Shown piece after piece: positions 16,712 through 25,719 of a DNA stretch of 64,000 nucleotides (its first letter is position 1; each line of letters starts with the position of its first letter). This DNA is from JAICXG01 sp036494545 (GTDB lineage: Bacteria > Verrucomicrobiota > Verrucomicrobiia > Chthoniobacterales > UBA10450), in contig DASXOB010000007.1 in assembly GCA_036494545.1 (NCBI GenBank), forward strand, positions 310,001-374,000. Direction: 5' to 3'. The notes below the pieces were generated by a model. That model had not been told where the DNA came from and searched no databases. It saw only the letters and a program-made list of their open reading frames with translations. The translations under genes were made by a program, and so were the position numbers.

Positions 16712-17176
16712 ATGGCCAATTTCAATAAAGTGATGTTGATGGGAAACCTGACCCGGGATCCCGAAATTCGCTACACGCCCAAGGGCACTGCGGTGGCCGA
16801 GATTGGGTTGGCGATTAACCGCTATTTTTCTGGGGAGAACGGCGAGAAACGCGAAGAAACAACGTTTGTCGACGTGACTCTATGGGGACGCACGGCTGAG
16901 ATCGCGGGGGAATATTTAAAAAAGGGACGTCCGGTTTTTATCGAAGGCCGGCTTCAGTTGGATAGTTGGGAAGACAAGCAGTCAGGCCAAAAACGCAGTA
17001 AGCTACGCGTAGTGGGTGAGGGCATGCAGCTCATCGGCTCGCGCGGAGGCGCTGGCAGTGCCGAGGATTCCGATGAAGGACCGCGCGCTCGCGCGAGCAG
17101 CGGTGGCGCGCGTTCGTCCGCACCGCCCAAAAATGCACCGCCGTCCGAACCAGACGACGACGAGATTCCGTTCTAA
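16712..17176 (+). CDS. ssb: Single-stranded DNA-binding protein
   Basis: A 154-residue SSB. The OB fold occupies residues 1-108: NKVMLMGNLTRDPEIRYTPKG, the aromatic/basic surface (NRYFSGENGEKREET), TFVDVTLWG and KGRPVFIEGRLQLDSW. A disordered Gly/Ala/Pro/Ser linker follows, and the C-terminus is the acidic tip EPDDDEIPF that recruits DNA-repair and replication partners. It follows rpsF by 18 bases. A short perfect hairpin lies just after its stop. Confidence 0.97.
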   Translation: MANFNKVMLMGNLTRDPEIRYTPKGTAVAEIGLAINRYFSGENGEKREETTFVDVTLWGRTAEIAGEYLKKGRPVFIEGRLQLDSWEDKQSGQKRSKLRVVGEGMQLIGSRGGAGSAEDSDEGPRARASSGGARSSAPPKNAPPSEPDDDEIPF

Positions 17177-17183
17177 CTGTCAA

Positions 17184-17198
17184 CCTGCCGTAGGCAGG
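17184..17198. repeat. Short perfect inverted repeat after ssb
   Basis: CCTGCC-GTA-GGCAGG: six paired bases around a three-base loop, eight bases after the ssb stop. There is no T-run behind it, so it is a weak candidate for a factor-independent terminator; it could stabilise the mRNA end or be accidental. Confidence 0.4.
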
Positions 17199-17261
17199 AA
17201 TATCCCCTCGCAGTAATCGGCTTTGAACCCCAGAACATTTCCCACGCCGGTAGTCCGACCG

Positions 17262-18362
17262 ATGAACAGCACCGAAGCCTGCATCGCGCTCAACATGATA
17301 GCGAAGATGGGGCCGGTGCGGTTACGGAAGCTGCTCGAGGTTTTTGAAACGCCCGAGCGAATTCTCTCGGCCAGGCGCGACCAATTGCGAGCGGTGGATG
17401 GCATCGGTCATGATGTCGCCGAAGAAATCTCGAACTGGGAAAGCAGGATCGATCTTGCCGGTGAGCTACAACGCATTCGTGACTTCGGTGCAAAAGCAAT
17501 CACTGCCAGTTCGCCGCTTTATCCGCGGCAACTGCGCGAGATCCATTCACCGCCAATCGTTCTGTATATCTGGGGAGAATTGAGCGAGCGCGATCAACAT
17601 GCCATCGGTGTCATCGGCTCCCGCCGCACGAGCCATTACGGGTCGGAGTGTGCCAAGAAGCTTTCGTATCAGCTTGCTTATGCTGGCCTGACAGTAATCA
17701 GCGGATTGGCGCGGGGAATTGATACCGCCGCTCATCAGGGTGCGCTCGCCGCGAAAGGTCGCACCATTGCCGTGATCGGCGCCGGCTTGATGAAGCTTTA
17801 TCCGCCGGAAAACGCCGCGCTCGCGGAAAAAATTCGCAACGGTAACGGAGCGATTGTTTCCGAGTTCTCGATGGAGGTCGAACCCGACCGCCAAACCTTC
17901 CCGATGCGCAATCGCATTATTAGTGGCTGGAGCCACGGCATTCTCGTCGTCGAAGCCGGCCTGAACAGCGGCGCGCTCATCACCGCTTCACAGGCGGTCG
18001 AGCAGGGCCGGTCGGTTTACGCGGTTCCGGGTCACATCAACATGCCAAGCGCGCATGGGTCCAACCGCCTGATTCAGCAGGGAGCCAAACTGGTCATGGA
18101 CGCGAGCGACATTCTCGACGACCTGCAAATTCTCCTCCCGGAAAAGCAGAAGTTCGCAGAAATGCCTGCCCGGCCATTGCCGGAGCTGAGCAACGAGGAG
18201 CGCGAAGTGTATGACTCTATTCGTGCGACGGAAACGCCCATCGATGACATTACCCGCGCGAGTGGGCTGCCGACCGGAACTGTCTCATCCGTCCTGCTCC
18301 GCCTCGAATTGAAGCACCTCGTGAAGCAATTGCCGGGCAAACACTTCGTAAAACTTTCATAG
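17262..18362 (+). CDS. dprA: DNA-processing protein DprA
   Basis: A 366-residue protein that loads RecA on single-stranded DNA taken up during natural transformation. I chose the ATG at 17262 (MNSTEACIALNMI); the longer frame opens with TTG at 17223. Domains: N-terminal SAM/helix-hairpin-helix region (about 1-75, with GIGHDVAEEI), the Rossmann-like DprA core (about 80-290) with GSRRTSHYG, SGLARGIDTAAHQGAL, VIGAGLMKLYPPEN and VEAGLNSGALITA, and a C-terminal winged-helix domain (about 305-366). All core motifs are intact. dprA is also present in many bacteria not known to be competent, so it is compatible with, but not proof of, transformation. Its presence matters for the abundant TCGTTAGGC word described in the findings. 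Confidence 0.95.
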   Translation: MNSTEACIALNMIAKMGPVRLRKLLEVFETPERILSARRDQLRAVDGIGHDVAEEISNWESRIDLAGELQRIRDFGAKAITASSPLYPRQLREIHSPPIVLYIWGELSERDQHAIGVIGSRRTSHYGSECAKKLSYQLAYAGLTVISGLARGIDTAAHQGALAAKGRTIAVIGAGLMKLYPPENAALAEKIRNGNGAIVSEFSMEVEPDRQTFPMRNRIISGWSHGILVVEAGLNSGALITASQAVEQGRSVYAVPGHINMPSAHGSNRLIQQGAKLVMDASDILDDLQILLPEKQKFAEMPARPLPELSNEEREVYDSIRATETPIDDITRASGLPTGTVSSVLLRLELKHLVKQLPGKHFVKLS

Positions 18363-18446
18363 GTGATCATCGTTCTCCCACTCCCGGCCCCGCTTTTGCT
18401 CCTGTTACTTGCAAACCACGTTAACGAGGTCTAGTTGGCAGCCTTC

Positions 18447-21248
18447 ATGCCCAAAACCCTGATCATCGCCGAAAAACCAAGCGTCGCGCAGGATCTGGCT
18501 CGCGCTCTCGGCAAGGTGCCGAAAAAGGGCGACCACTTCGAGAACGACGAATACGTCATCGCCGCTGCCGTCGGCCATGTCGTCGAGTTGGAGATGCCCG
18601 AGGACATCGACAAGAAGAAATACGGTTTCTGGCGTCTCGAAACGCTCCCCATCATCCCGAAGAAATTTGGGCTCAAGCCGAGCGCTGATTCAAAGGATCG
18701 CTACAACCTCCTAAAAAAGCTTCTCCATCGAAAAGACATCGACGCGGTGGTGAACGCCTGCGACGCGGGCCGCGAGGGAGAATTGATCTTCCAAAATCTT
18801 TACGAGCTCTCGAAGTCCAAGCTGCCGGTAAAGCGCGCCTGGATGCAGACCATGACAGCGGAAGGGATTCGCGAAGCCTTTCGCACCTTGCGTGACGGCG
18901 CTCAGATGGCCGGACTGGCCGACGCAGCGCGTTCGCGCAGCGAGAGCGACTGGCTCATCGGGATCAACGCGACGCGTGCTGTCACCAAACGCATGTATGG
19001 CTCGCGCGGCGGCAACGTCGCAAGCGTTGGCCGTGTGCAAACGCCGACGCTGAGCATTGTCTTCAACCGCGAGTTGGAGATTCGAAACTTCCGATCGCGT
19101 GACTACTGGCGCGTGACGGCGCAGTTCGGGATCGCAAAAGGAGTTTACGAGGGCGTTTATCAGCGTCCCGATTTCCGAAGGAACGAAGGCGAAGATCAGG
19201 ATCGGATCGACCGCATCTGGGACAAAGCCGCAGCGGACGCGGTTGTGGCCGCCTGCGCTGGCCAGCGGATGGCGGACGTTTCCGAGGAAAAGAAATCGTC
19301 CACGCAGGCATCACCGCGTCTTTACGACCTGACGACTCTTCAGCGGGAAGTGAACAATCGTTTTGGTCTCACCGCGCGGCGCACCCTCCAGATCGCCCAG
19401 GCGCTTTACGAAAGGCACAAGGTGATCACTTATCCGCGCACCGATTCGCGCGCGTTGCCCGAGGATTACGTCACCACCTGCCAGCAAACGTTAGGCAAAT
19501 TGGGCGGCGATCTTGGCCGGCACGGTAAAACGGCGCTGACCAACGGTTGGGTTCGGCCTAACAAACGCATCTTCAACAACGCCCAGGTTTCCGATCACTT
19601 CGCCATCATCCCTAATGGCTCCGAGCCTAAGCATCTCGATGAGATGGAAAGCAAGGTCTACGACATGATCGCCCGCCGTTTCGTCGCGACCTTTTTCCCA
19701 GCCGCAGAGTTCGACGTCACCACCCGCATCAGCAAGGTCGCGCAAAAGCATGAATTCAAAACCGAGGGCAAAGTCCTCACCTCTGCGGGTTGGCTGGCGG
19801 TCTATGGACGGACAAGCGTGGATGAAACGACCGACTCGAAGGCCTTGCCTGCCCTAACGAGTGAAGATGGCCGCCAGGCGAAGATGCTCTCCGCCGAGCT
19901 GCATTCGGACGTCACGAAACCGCCGCCGCGTTATACGGAGGCGACGCTGCTTTCCGCCATGGAGCGCGCGGGCAAACTGGTCGACGACGAAGAGCTCGCC
20001 GAAGCGATGAAAGAGCGCGGCCTCGGCACCCCGGCAACGCGAGCCGATATCATCGACGAGCTGATCAACAAGAAATATCTCGAGCGCCAGCAGCGCGAAT
20101 TGGTCCCGACCACGAAAACCGAGTCGCTGCTCGCCTTTCTCTCCGCCATCCAGGCCGATGCCGTGACCAAGCCCGACATGACGGGCGAATGGGAGTTCAA
20201 GTTGCGCGAAATGGAACACGGGAAATTTTCGCGTGGCGAGTTCATGCACGAAATCGAAGAGGCAACCAGACGACTGGTGGAGCGGACAAAAAACTTCGAA
20301 GAAGACGCGCTCGCGCAAGAGACCGACATCCCTTCACCGACCGACCAAAAGCCGATGATCGAGACCTTGCGCACCTACAAGTCTCAGGACGGCGCACTCG
20401 TCATTTACAAGGTGATGAGCGGCCGCAAAATGGAAGAGAGCGAAGTCCGCGAACTGGCGAGCAAGGGCGAGATCGGCCCGCTCGATGGCTTTATTTCCGC
20501 CAAGACCGGCAATCGCTTTCCGTCGAAAGTGAAGATCGTCGACGACGAGAAAAATCCGGGTCGCAAAAAAGCGGAGCTGGATTTTGGAACGAAGGTCGAC
20601 GTTAGCGCACTGGTGCCTTTCTGGACCGATCCGGCAACTGGCGCGGAACTCTGCGAAGCGCCGACGAATTATGTCTTGCGCGAACGCGAGGGCGAAGGCT
20701 GGAAAGAAACTTTCAAGGTCGGCCGGATGATGTGTCAAAAGACAATCACGCGCGAACAGGCAATCCAGCTTGTCACACAGGGCAAGACAGATCTGATCGA
20801 GAAGTTTACTTCCAAGAAAGGTCGCCCGTTCGATGCTTTCCTCGTTAGGCAGGGTGGACGGATCACCTGGGAATTTCCGCCGCGCAAACCGCGCGAAGGC
20901 GCGGCCAAAAACGGAAAACACGCGCCGCGCAAAGCGAAGCCGCCGGTTGACCTGACAAAGGCGCTCAAACTGAGTGAGAGCAAACTGCACCATGGCGATC
21001 TTTATCAAACGGAGGATTCCTTCGTGGTCGCGAAACCAGAGCCGAATGGCTCGCCGCGGGTGGTGTTTCAACTGAAGCGCAATCTGTGTGGCAAAGAGAT
21101 TTCGGCCGAAGACGCCGAGCGTTTGGTGGAAACGGGCAAGACCGGTCTGATCGAGGGTTTTGTCTCCAAACGCGGCTCGAACTTCAGCGCCTATCTCACC
21201 CTGTCTAAGGATAAGAAGAAAGCCGAGTTCGAATTTCCGCCGCGTTAG
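18447..21248 (+). CDS. topB: DNA topoisomerase III-type enzyme with repeated C-terminal domains
   Basis: A 933-residue type IA topoisomerase. The Toprim domain (1-140) has IIAEKPSVAQDLA and DAGREGELIF (Glu and Asp metal residues). The core shows SVGRVQTPTL and the active-site Tyr in ITYPRTDSRALP (about residue 335). The family start MPKTLIIAEKPS supports the ATG at 18447 over a TTG at 18435. After about residue 640 there is a long extension with about four topoisomerase C-terminal repeats, ending in paired modules such as REQAIQLVTQGKTDLIEKF and AERLVETGKTGLIEGF, each followed by EFPPR. These lack the Cys of zinc fingers. It relaxes and decatenates single-strand-nicked or recombining DNA. One of two stop-proximal repeats: TCGTTAGGC-type sequence lies right after the stop (21248-21256). 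Confidence 0.93.
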   Translation: MPKTLIIAEKPSVAQDLARALGKVPKKGDHFENDEYVIAAAVGHVVELEMPEDIDKKKYGFWRLETLPIIPKKFGLKPSADSKDRYNLLKKLLHRKDIDAVVNACDAGREGELIFQNLYELSKSKLPVKRAWMQTMTAEGIREAFRTLRDGAQMAGLADAARSRSESDWLIGINATRAVTKRMYGSRGGNVASVGRVQTPTLSIVFNRELEIRNFRSRDYWRVTAQFGIAKGVYEGVYQRPDFRRNEGEDQDRIDRIWDKAAADAVVAACAGQRMADVSEEKKSSTQASPRLYDLTTLQREVNNRFGLTARRTLQIAQALYERHKVITYPRTDSRALPEDYVTTCQQTLGKLGGDLGRHGKTALTNGWVRPNKRIFNNAQVSDHFAIIPNGSEPKHLDEMESKVYDMIARRFVATFFPAAEFDVTTRISKVAQKHEFKTEGKVLTSAGWLAVYGRTSVDETTDSKALPALTSEDGRQAKMLSAELHSDVTKPPPRYTEATLLSAMERAGKLVDDEELAEAMKERGLGTPATRADIIDELINKKYLERQQRELVPTTKTESLLAFLSAIQADAVTKPDMTGEWEFKLREMEHGKFSRGEFMHEIEEATRRLVERTKNFEEDALAQETDIPSPTDQKPMIETLRTYKSQDGALVIYKVMSGRKMEESEVRELASKGEIGPLDGFISAKTGNRFPSKVKIVDDEKNPGRKKAELDFGTKVDVSALVPFWTDPATGAELCEAPTNYVLREREGEGWKETFKVGRMMCQKTITREQAIQLVTQGKTDLIEKFTSKKGRPFDAFLVRQGGRITWEFPPRKPREGAAKNGKHAPRKAKPPVDLTKALKLSESKLHHGDLYQTEDSFVVAKPEPNGSPRVVFQLKRNLCGKEISAEDAERLVETGKTGLIEGFVSKRGSNFSAYLTLSKDKKKAEFEFPPR

Positions 21249-21275
21249 CCTAACGAGTGTAGGTGAAGCGAACTC

Positions 21276-23483
21276 TTAGTCGACGTCAAGGTTGCGCCAC
21301 TCACTCCATTCTTCGCCGTTCCAGCGCTTCTGGGCTAGCTGGTAATCGTGACCACGGACAAAGACGTCGATCCGGTTCGGTCCCCATGAGACTGCCCCCG
21401 GCGCCGAGGTGAGACGGCCGCCAAGGTCGCGCCAGTCGCTCCAATCGTCTCCATTCCACCGCTTCTGGTGCAGGTGTCCATCGTCGCCCCTGACGAAAAC
21501 GTCGAGTCGATTCGGACCCCAGGATGAGACGGCCGGAGATGAAGTCAGTTTACCGCCGAGGTCGCGCCAATCGCTCCATTCCTCGCCATTCCAGCGTTTG
21601 TGGGCGAGCTGGTGATCGTGGCCGCGAACAAAGACATCGATCCGATTCGGTCCCCAGGAGACTGCGGCTGGCGCGGAGGTGGGCCGTCCGCCGAGGTCAC
21701 GCCAATCGCTCCATGCTTCGCGGTTCCAACGCTTCTGTTTCAGATGTCCGTCTACCTGCGCAAAAACATCGAGGCGGCCTAATCCCCAGGAGGCGACTGC
21801 CGGAGCTGACTCCAGATCACCGCCCAGGTCGTCCCACTCGGTCCACATCTGCCCGAGTAGGGCCTGCTTGTAAGCCAGTTTGTTTTCAAAGCCGCGGACA
21901 AAGACGTGCAGGTCAATTTCGAGAGGGACCAAGCCAAGTCCCCAGGCAACCGCGGCCGGCGAAGAAGTGATTCGTCCACCGGCCACTTCTTTCCATGGTT
22001 CCCAGTTACTTCCATTCCACGATTTCTGCCATAGATGGTTATTCTCACCCGTGGCAAAGATATCGAGGCGGTTACGAGCAAAGGATGTCACCGCCGGCGC
22101 GACGGAGAGGGGATCACCCTTATCACTCCATGGGCTCCAGGGATAGAAGGCGATGATTTGTCCCGCCACTGGAATGCCGCGGGAGATGTGCTTCCAGGTC
22201 TTACCCGAATCGAGGGAGCGGTAATAGTTAGAATAAGCAGCCGGCACGCCCGGGCCCGCGGTGTCGAATGTCTCGCCCGAGATATCAGCGACCTCGAAAT
22301 GCAAATGATCGCCGTTCGGGTTATGACCTACTTCGACAATTGCGTCCCGGAACGCGAATGAAGGCTGCGAACCGAGCGGAAGCGTTCCGTCGTCGGCGGG
22401 AGTGGCGCCATGGGGGAAATATTTCTTATAGTAGCCTTCGTTTAGATGCATATAGACCGCCCGCTCCGCTGGCGCGTGATAGACGCAAGCAGCGGCTTCC
22501 TGCGCAGTGATGACTCTGCCGGCGGCGGCCGCGAAGATCTTGGCGCCAAAGGTGGGACCGTTGATCCGGGAGCAATCCCAGCAGAACGCGGCCGTTCCAT
22601 TATGCGAGTTGTCCGGGTGCTCATAGCCTTGATTCACATGCCACCATTCCCCGGCCGCAAAGGGCGGTCGCGTTTGCACCTTGGACGGTCGAATCTCCAG
22701 CTTGTCCGAGTCGGCGGCATTATCTCGATTCTCAGAAACGTCTGTGTAATGGACCGGGACCGGATGATCGGCGAAAGAGTTAATATATCGGGGAATATCC
22801 GCCGCGGTAGGAAGAGTGACTGGCCGCGATAGGACTGGAGGTTCAAACTCATTGTCGAAAGTGTAACCGGCGAGGAGACCATCCTCATCCCCGTTCAGGT
22901 TATGAGCCTTGGATAAGTCTCCTATCTCAGCGTTAGTCAGCGCTCGACTAAAGATACCGACGTCATCGACCAGTCCATAGAATTGCCAAAACTGGGTATC
23001 ATCACTCACTCCGGTCGTGCGCCGTCCGATCCGCAGCGGGGTAGTGCTCGATGGTAATCCGGAGCCGGGGACAGTCAGCTCGTCAGAGTTAAAGGCAGTA
23101 AGTAACTTACCGTTCAAGTGCACCCGCAGGGTGTTGCCATTTCGCACCACCGCGAGATGCTGCCAGGCGTTGCGATATCCTACCGGCCCGCCCGTCTCGT
23201 CGGTAAATCCCTTTACCTCATAAACCACTCGAGTGCCACCTGCCTGGACGAAGAGCATGGAATGACCCAGCACGCCATCATTCCCGTGACCCCAGCGATA
23301 ATCGCCTATACCGATCGCGTAGGTGCCCGATCCGTTTTCCGCCAGGAGCGGACCGGCCACAGAATAAGGATGCTGCGGCATGAAGCGAACAACCACCGTA
23401 TGATTGTTGGCGAAGAATTCGCCAAAGGTAAGATCCAGATCGGCGTAACCACCGAAACCTATAGCCAGCGCGCGCCTCGACAT
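21276..23483 (-). CDS. LamG + M23-like + tectonin/PLL-type propeller protein, probably cell-wall or glycan targeting
   Basis: A 735-residue modular protein. Residues 1-210: concanavalin-like LamG domain (NAWQHLAVVRNGN, RVHLNGKLL). About 250-420: M23 (LytM)-like domain with SHNGTAAFCWD (His and Asp ligands) and DHLHFEVAD (HxH). About 440-735: six tandem modules of about 48 residues reading 'PAAVSWGPNRIDVFVRG...HKRWNGEEWSDWRDLGG', a PLL/tectonin-like beta-propeller that often binds sugars. The repeats are also visible as near-identical DNA units at about 21290-21800. No signal peptide is visible at this start, so either export is by another route or the true start is elsewhere. The lysozyme gene lies 48 bases upstream on the same strand, so the two may form a peptidoglycan-acting pair. 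Confidence 0.75.
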   Translation of the reverse strand: MSRRALAIGFGGYADLDLTFGEFFANNHTVVVRFMPQHPYSVAGPLLAENGSGTYAIGIGDYRWGHGNDGVLGHSMLFVQAGGTRVVYEVKGFTDETGGPVGYRNAWQHLAVVRNGNTLRVHLNGKLLTAFNSDELTVPGSGLPSSTTPLRIGRRTTGVSDDTQFWQFYGLVDDVGIFSRALTNAEIGDLSKAHNLNGDEDGLLAGYTFDNEFEPPVLSRPVTLPTAADIPRYINSFADHPVPVHYTDVSENRDNAADSDKLEIRPSKVQTRPPFAAGEWWHVNQGYEHPDNSHNGTAAFCWDCSRINGPTFGAKIFAAAAGRVITAQEAAACVYHAPAERAVYMHLNEGYYKKYFPHGATPADDGTLPLGSQPSFAFRDAIVEVGHNPNGDHLHFEVADISGETFDTAGPGVPAAYSNYYRSLDSGKTWKHISRGIPVAGQIIAFYPWSPWSDKGDPLSVAPAVTSFARNRLDIFATGENNHLWQKSWNGSNWEPWKEVAGGRITSSPAAVAWGLGLVPLEIDLHVFVRGFENKLAYKQALLGQMWTEWDDLGGDLESAPAVASWGLGRLDVFAQVDGHLKQKRWNREAWSDWRDLGGRPTSAPAAVSWGPNRIDVFVRGHDHQLAHKRWNGEEWSDWRDLGGKLTSSPAVSSWGPNRLDVFVRGDDGHLHQKRWNGDDWSDWRDLGGRLTSAPGAVSWGPNRIDVFVRGHDYQLAQKRWNGEEWSEWRNLDVD

Positions 23484-23531
23484 ATCATTGCCCTTTCGTT
23501 TGTTAGGTCCTGTGGGGAAGCCTTCAAATTC

Positions 23532-24308
23532 TTAGCCCGAAGGATACCACGCGTTCTCTCGCCAGAATGCTCGCAGCTCGGCGTTGTCGCCGCGGAAAAT
23601 GTTGCGCTCCGCTTTGGGGATGTTAGCGACCGATTTCGGATACATGCTCCGGGGCCGCAAATCGCATATCCCATCGCCACAGTATTGCCACAGATGCCAG
23701 CCGCTCCAAGGCGCTGTATTCCGCGGCTCCTTATGATAATTGGCGATCCAGAGCCAGCAGCGCGAGAGTATCTTGCGATGCGCTGCCGTGGCGCCGTTGA
23801 GCATCTGTCGCAGCCGGTATTCGCTGCCGTAAAGACCCGGATACTTGCCTGTCCGCTGCTTGATCCGCTCCACGAACGCGACCGCCTGGGCCACGCTCAT
23901 TGAGCCTCCTGGGTAATGACCGTTTTTTTCGAAATCTAGGACGAGCAACACACCCGAGCGCGGTTTCGCCGGATCTTCCAGCCGCGACGGCAACTGCGCG
24001 TCCGTGACAGCATCCAGGAAATGATCGGCCTGTCGGACAGGGCTGGTCCCGTCGCCAAAGTGGTAAGCTCCCCATAACAGGCCGGCTTCGAATGCGGCTC
24101 GCTGCCGTTCAGCGTATCTCGAGTCGCGTTGCAGACGCGGGAACGTCGCCTCGTGAATGATGCCGGCGACGCCCTCCTTCTTCATCCCGGCAAAATCCGG
24201 CCGCATCAAATCGTAATGCGACATATTCACCACGCTGTTTGCCCCGAGCGCGCAGGCCGGCAGCAGGAGAAAGAGCAACAGTGCCCGCATGGCTGAAGTC
24301 TTTCTCAT
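23532..24308 (-). CDS. Exported GH25 lysozyme
   Basis: A 258-residue secreted muramidase of glycoside hydrolase family 25, which cuts the MurNAc-GlcNAc bond of peptidoglycan. A signal peptide (MRALLLFLLLPACALGA) starts the mature chain near NSVVNMSHYD. Catalytic residues are in LLVLDFEKN (Asp about 125, Glu about 127). Other family features are the TFPRLQRDSRYAERQRAAFEAGLLWGAYHF-type region and the final W-x-x-W-Q-Y block (WHLWQYCGDG). The first Asp usual in this family (D-V-S) reads Asn (NMS), so activity should not be taken for granted. It is followed by the LamG/M23 gene. Such secreted pairs can serve wall remodelling or attack on competitors. Confidence 0.85.
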   Translation of the reverse strand: MRKTSAMRALLLFLLLPACALGANSVVNMSHYDLMRPDFAGMKKEGVAGIIHEATFPRLQRDSRYAERQRAAFEAGLLWGAYHFGDGTSPVRQADHFLDAVTDAQLPSRLEDPAKPRSGVLLVLDFEKNGHYPGGSMSVAQAVAFVERIKQRTGKYPGLYGSEYRLRQMLNGATAAHRKILSRCWLWIANYHKEPRNTAPWSGWHLWQYCGDGICDLRPRSMYPKSVANIPKAERNIFRGDNAELRAFWRENAWYPSG

Positions 24309-24902
24309 GATTAACAGAATTCCAGAACGCCAATTGAGTCGGCGGCATTTAGCTTATGAACAACCGCACTAGGCAGCAATAGGACCTTGGCCCAACTTTT
24401 TTGCTTCCATTGATCACAACACGTTTGCATAGCTCGCTTCGGAGAAGGGCTGGTGTATCAAATTTGCGCGCAAACCAGCGATTGGAACGGGCGCAGGAAG
24501 CGCTCCCGCGGCTGCTCTATTTTTTCAATCGAGGTTTAGTTTGAACAGCCCGACGAAACCTTTGCACTCGCGGAATAGAAGACGGCGCGGATTTTTCAGG
24601 ACCCAGCCACATTGACCAGGAAACTTCCATCTGACGTCAGGAGATGTTACAAAGGCAACTTGGGCAGCGACTCCAAATCGTTTCGCTCCGAGTTCTGGGT
24701 TAGAGGTTTCTGATTCACGATCTGGCACATTTCATCATATCTAGAGTTCTCCTTTGAAGCTTTGTCGAGGATTTAAGAAACGAAGCATCTTGAGTTGGGC
24801 GTCGGTTCTTCCTGCTGGTTGTGTCGATGGTAAGCTGTGACCCTTGATTCGTTCCACAAGATGGCTTGTCTCGGTATTTGACGTCAGAATGCCTCATTCC
24901 GG
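24309..24902. other. Gene-poor stretch at the left edge of the accessory island
   Basis: 594 bases, visibly richer in A+T than the neighbours. Only short frames are present. One of them (24525-24728, minus) resembles the end of an ASCH-type domain and is listed separately; the rest I cannot support. There is no exact copy of the TCGTTAGGC word. This is where conserved chromosome appears to give way to acquired DNA. Confidence 0.5.
24525..24728 (-). pseudogene. Possible ASCH-like domain remnant
   Basis: A 67-codon frame whose second half reads GQCGWVLKNPRRLLFRECKG and then GLFKLNLD. The pattern G-x-x-GWVL-x-(N/D)-x-R-x-L ... KG-x-x-GLF recalls the C-terminal half of ASCH domains (putative RNA-binding modules). 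No upstream remainder of such a domain is in frame, so if the resemblance is real this is a fragment. Confidence is low because it rests on pattern memory over about 35 residues. Confidence 0.28.
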
Positions 24903-25667
24903 CTAAGGATGCATCGTATCAACTGTCGATTGGCTCACGTTTGAAGTGGCTTGCACAGGCACTGAAACAACAGCAACACGTCGCCACAAATCTTCCGAAC
25001 TACGATCCGAGACGAAGGTGACTATCGCCAAATAAGTCCCTGCTTCCAGTACAAACGAACTGGTTAGGTGATACGCCTCTCCCGGCTCAATCCAGAAGTC
25101 GGTTGTCCCGTCATCAGCGCGGAATATTCTCAGTAGGTCCGACTCCAAATCGGCGCGCTTCGGACTTTTCTCGTGATCGTCTACAAACCAAGCCACCATA
25201 TCACCACTCTTCAGCTGATCCGAAATCCGGCGAACGAGCAGATCGCCTCCGTAAAGCACTACTTCGTCTTTGTCCGTGTAGGCTGGCCGGATCTCCCGGT
25301 TTGCCCTAATTGCGACGTGACCGTTGTTTGCGAGAGTCACATCGAACGTGACCAGATAGGTGCCGTTGTTGTTGTAAGGTATAGAACTGGACACAATGTC
25401 AATCGTCACAGCGGTCTGCCCCTCTCGCGCTATATAAAAGTGAAACACAGCCCAAACGCCCGTTCCTACAATGGCAACGGTTGTTGCCCACTTCGAGATT
25501 GCTTCTGCACGGGATACCCACCATGGCTCTTTTTGTTCCGAAATGTCTTTCTGATCGTTGGGGATTGCCGGGAACGCCGCTTTTCCCAGCGCTTGCTTTT
25601 CTGCGGGAGTTCTTTGCGGGCCGCCCGTACCGGTCGGCTCCGAATCTTTGTCGGCCTTGTCGCTCAT
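24903..25667 (-). CDS. Single-span membrane protein of the accessory island, unknown
   Basis: A 254-residue protein. The N-terminal 50 residues are polar and disordered (MSDKADKDSEPTGTGG). A membrane span follows at about 57-77 (WATTVAIVGTGVWAVFHFYI), then a beta-rich extracytoplasmic domain of about 175 residues (VTFDVTLANNGHVAIRANREI, later EPGEAYHLTSSFVLEAGTY). The domain looks like an immunoglobulin-like or adhesin-type sandwich but matches nothing I can name. It lies downstream of the broken hsdM on the same strand, 52 bases away. It is intact. Confidence 0.5.
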   Translation of the reverse strand: MSDKADKDSEPTGTGGPQRTPAEKQALGKAAFPAIPNDQKDISEQKEPWWVSRAEAISKWATTVAIVGTGVWAVFHFYIAREGQTAVTIDIVSSSIPYNNNGTYLVTFDVTLANNGHVAIRANREIRPAYTDKDEVVLYGGDLLVRRISDQLKSGDMVAWFVDDHEKSPKRADLESDLLRIFRADDGTTDFWIEPGEAYHLTSSFVLEAGTYLAIVTFVSDRSSEDLWRRVAVVSVPVQATSNVSQSTVDTMHP

Positions 25668-25719
25668 TGCGGGATCGTCATGCGCGATGCTTTTCTATTC
25701 TACCTGGACAAACGCATAA

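Noticed and set aside
20334..21071. 245-codon minus-strand frame inside topB
   Set aside because: Shadow of the topoisomerase gene, produced by its G+C-rich codons; the translation has no family features.
21290..21800. Tandem DNA repeats that could be taken for a CRISPR or satellite array
   Set aside because: The units (about 145 bases) stay in frame and encode tectonin-like propeller modules; no short identical repeats with unique spacers occur.
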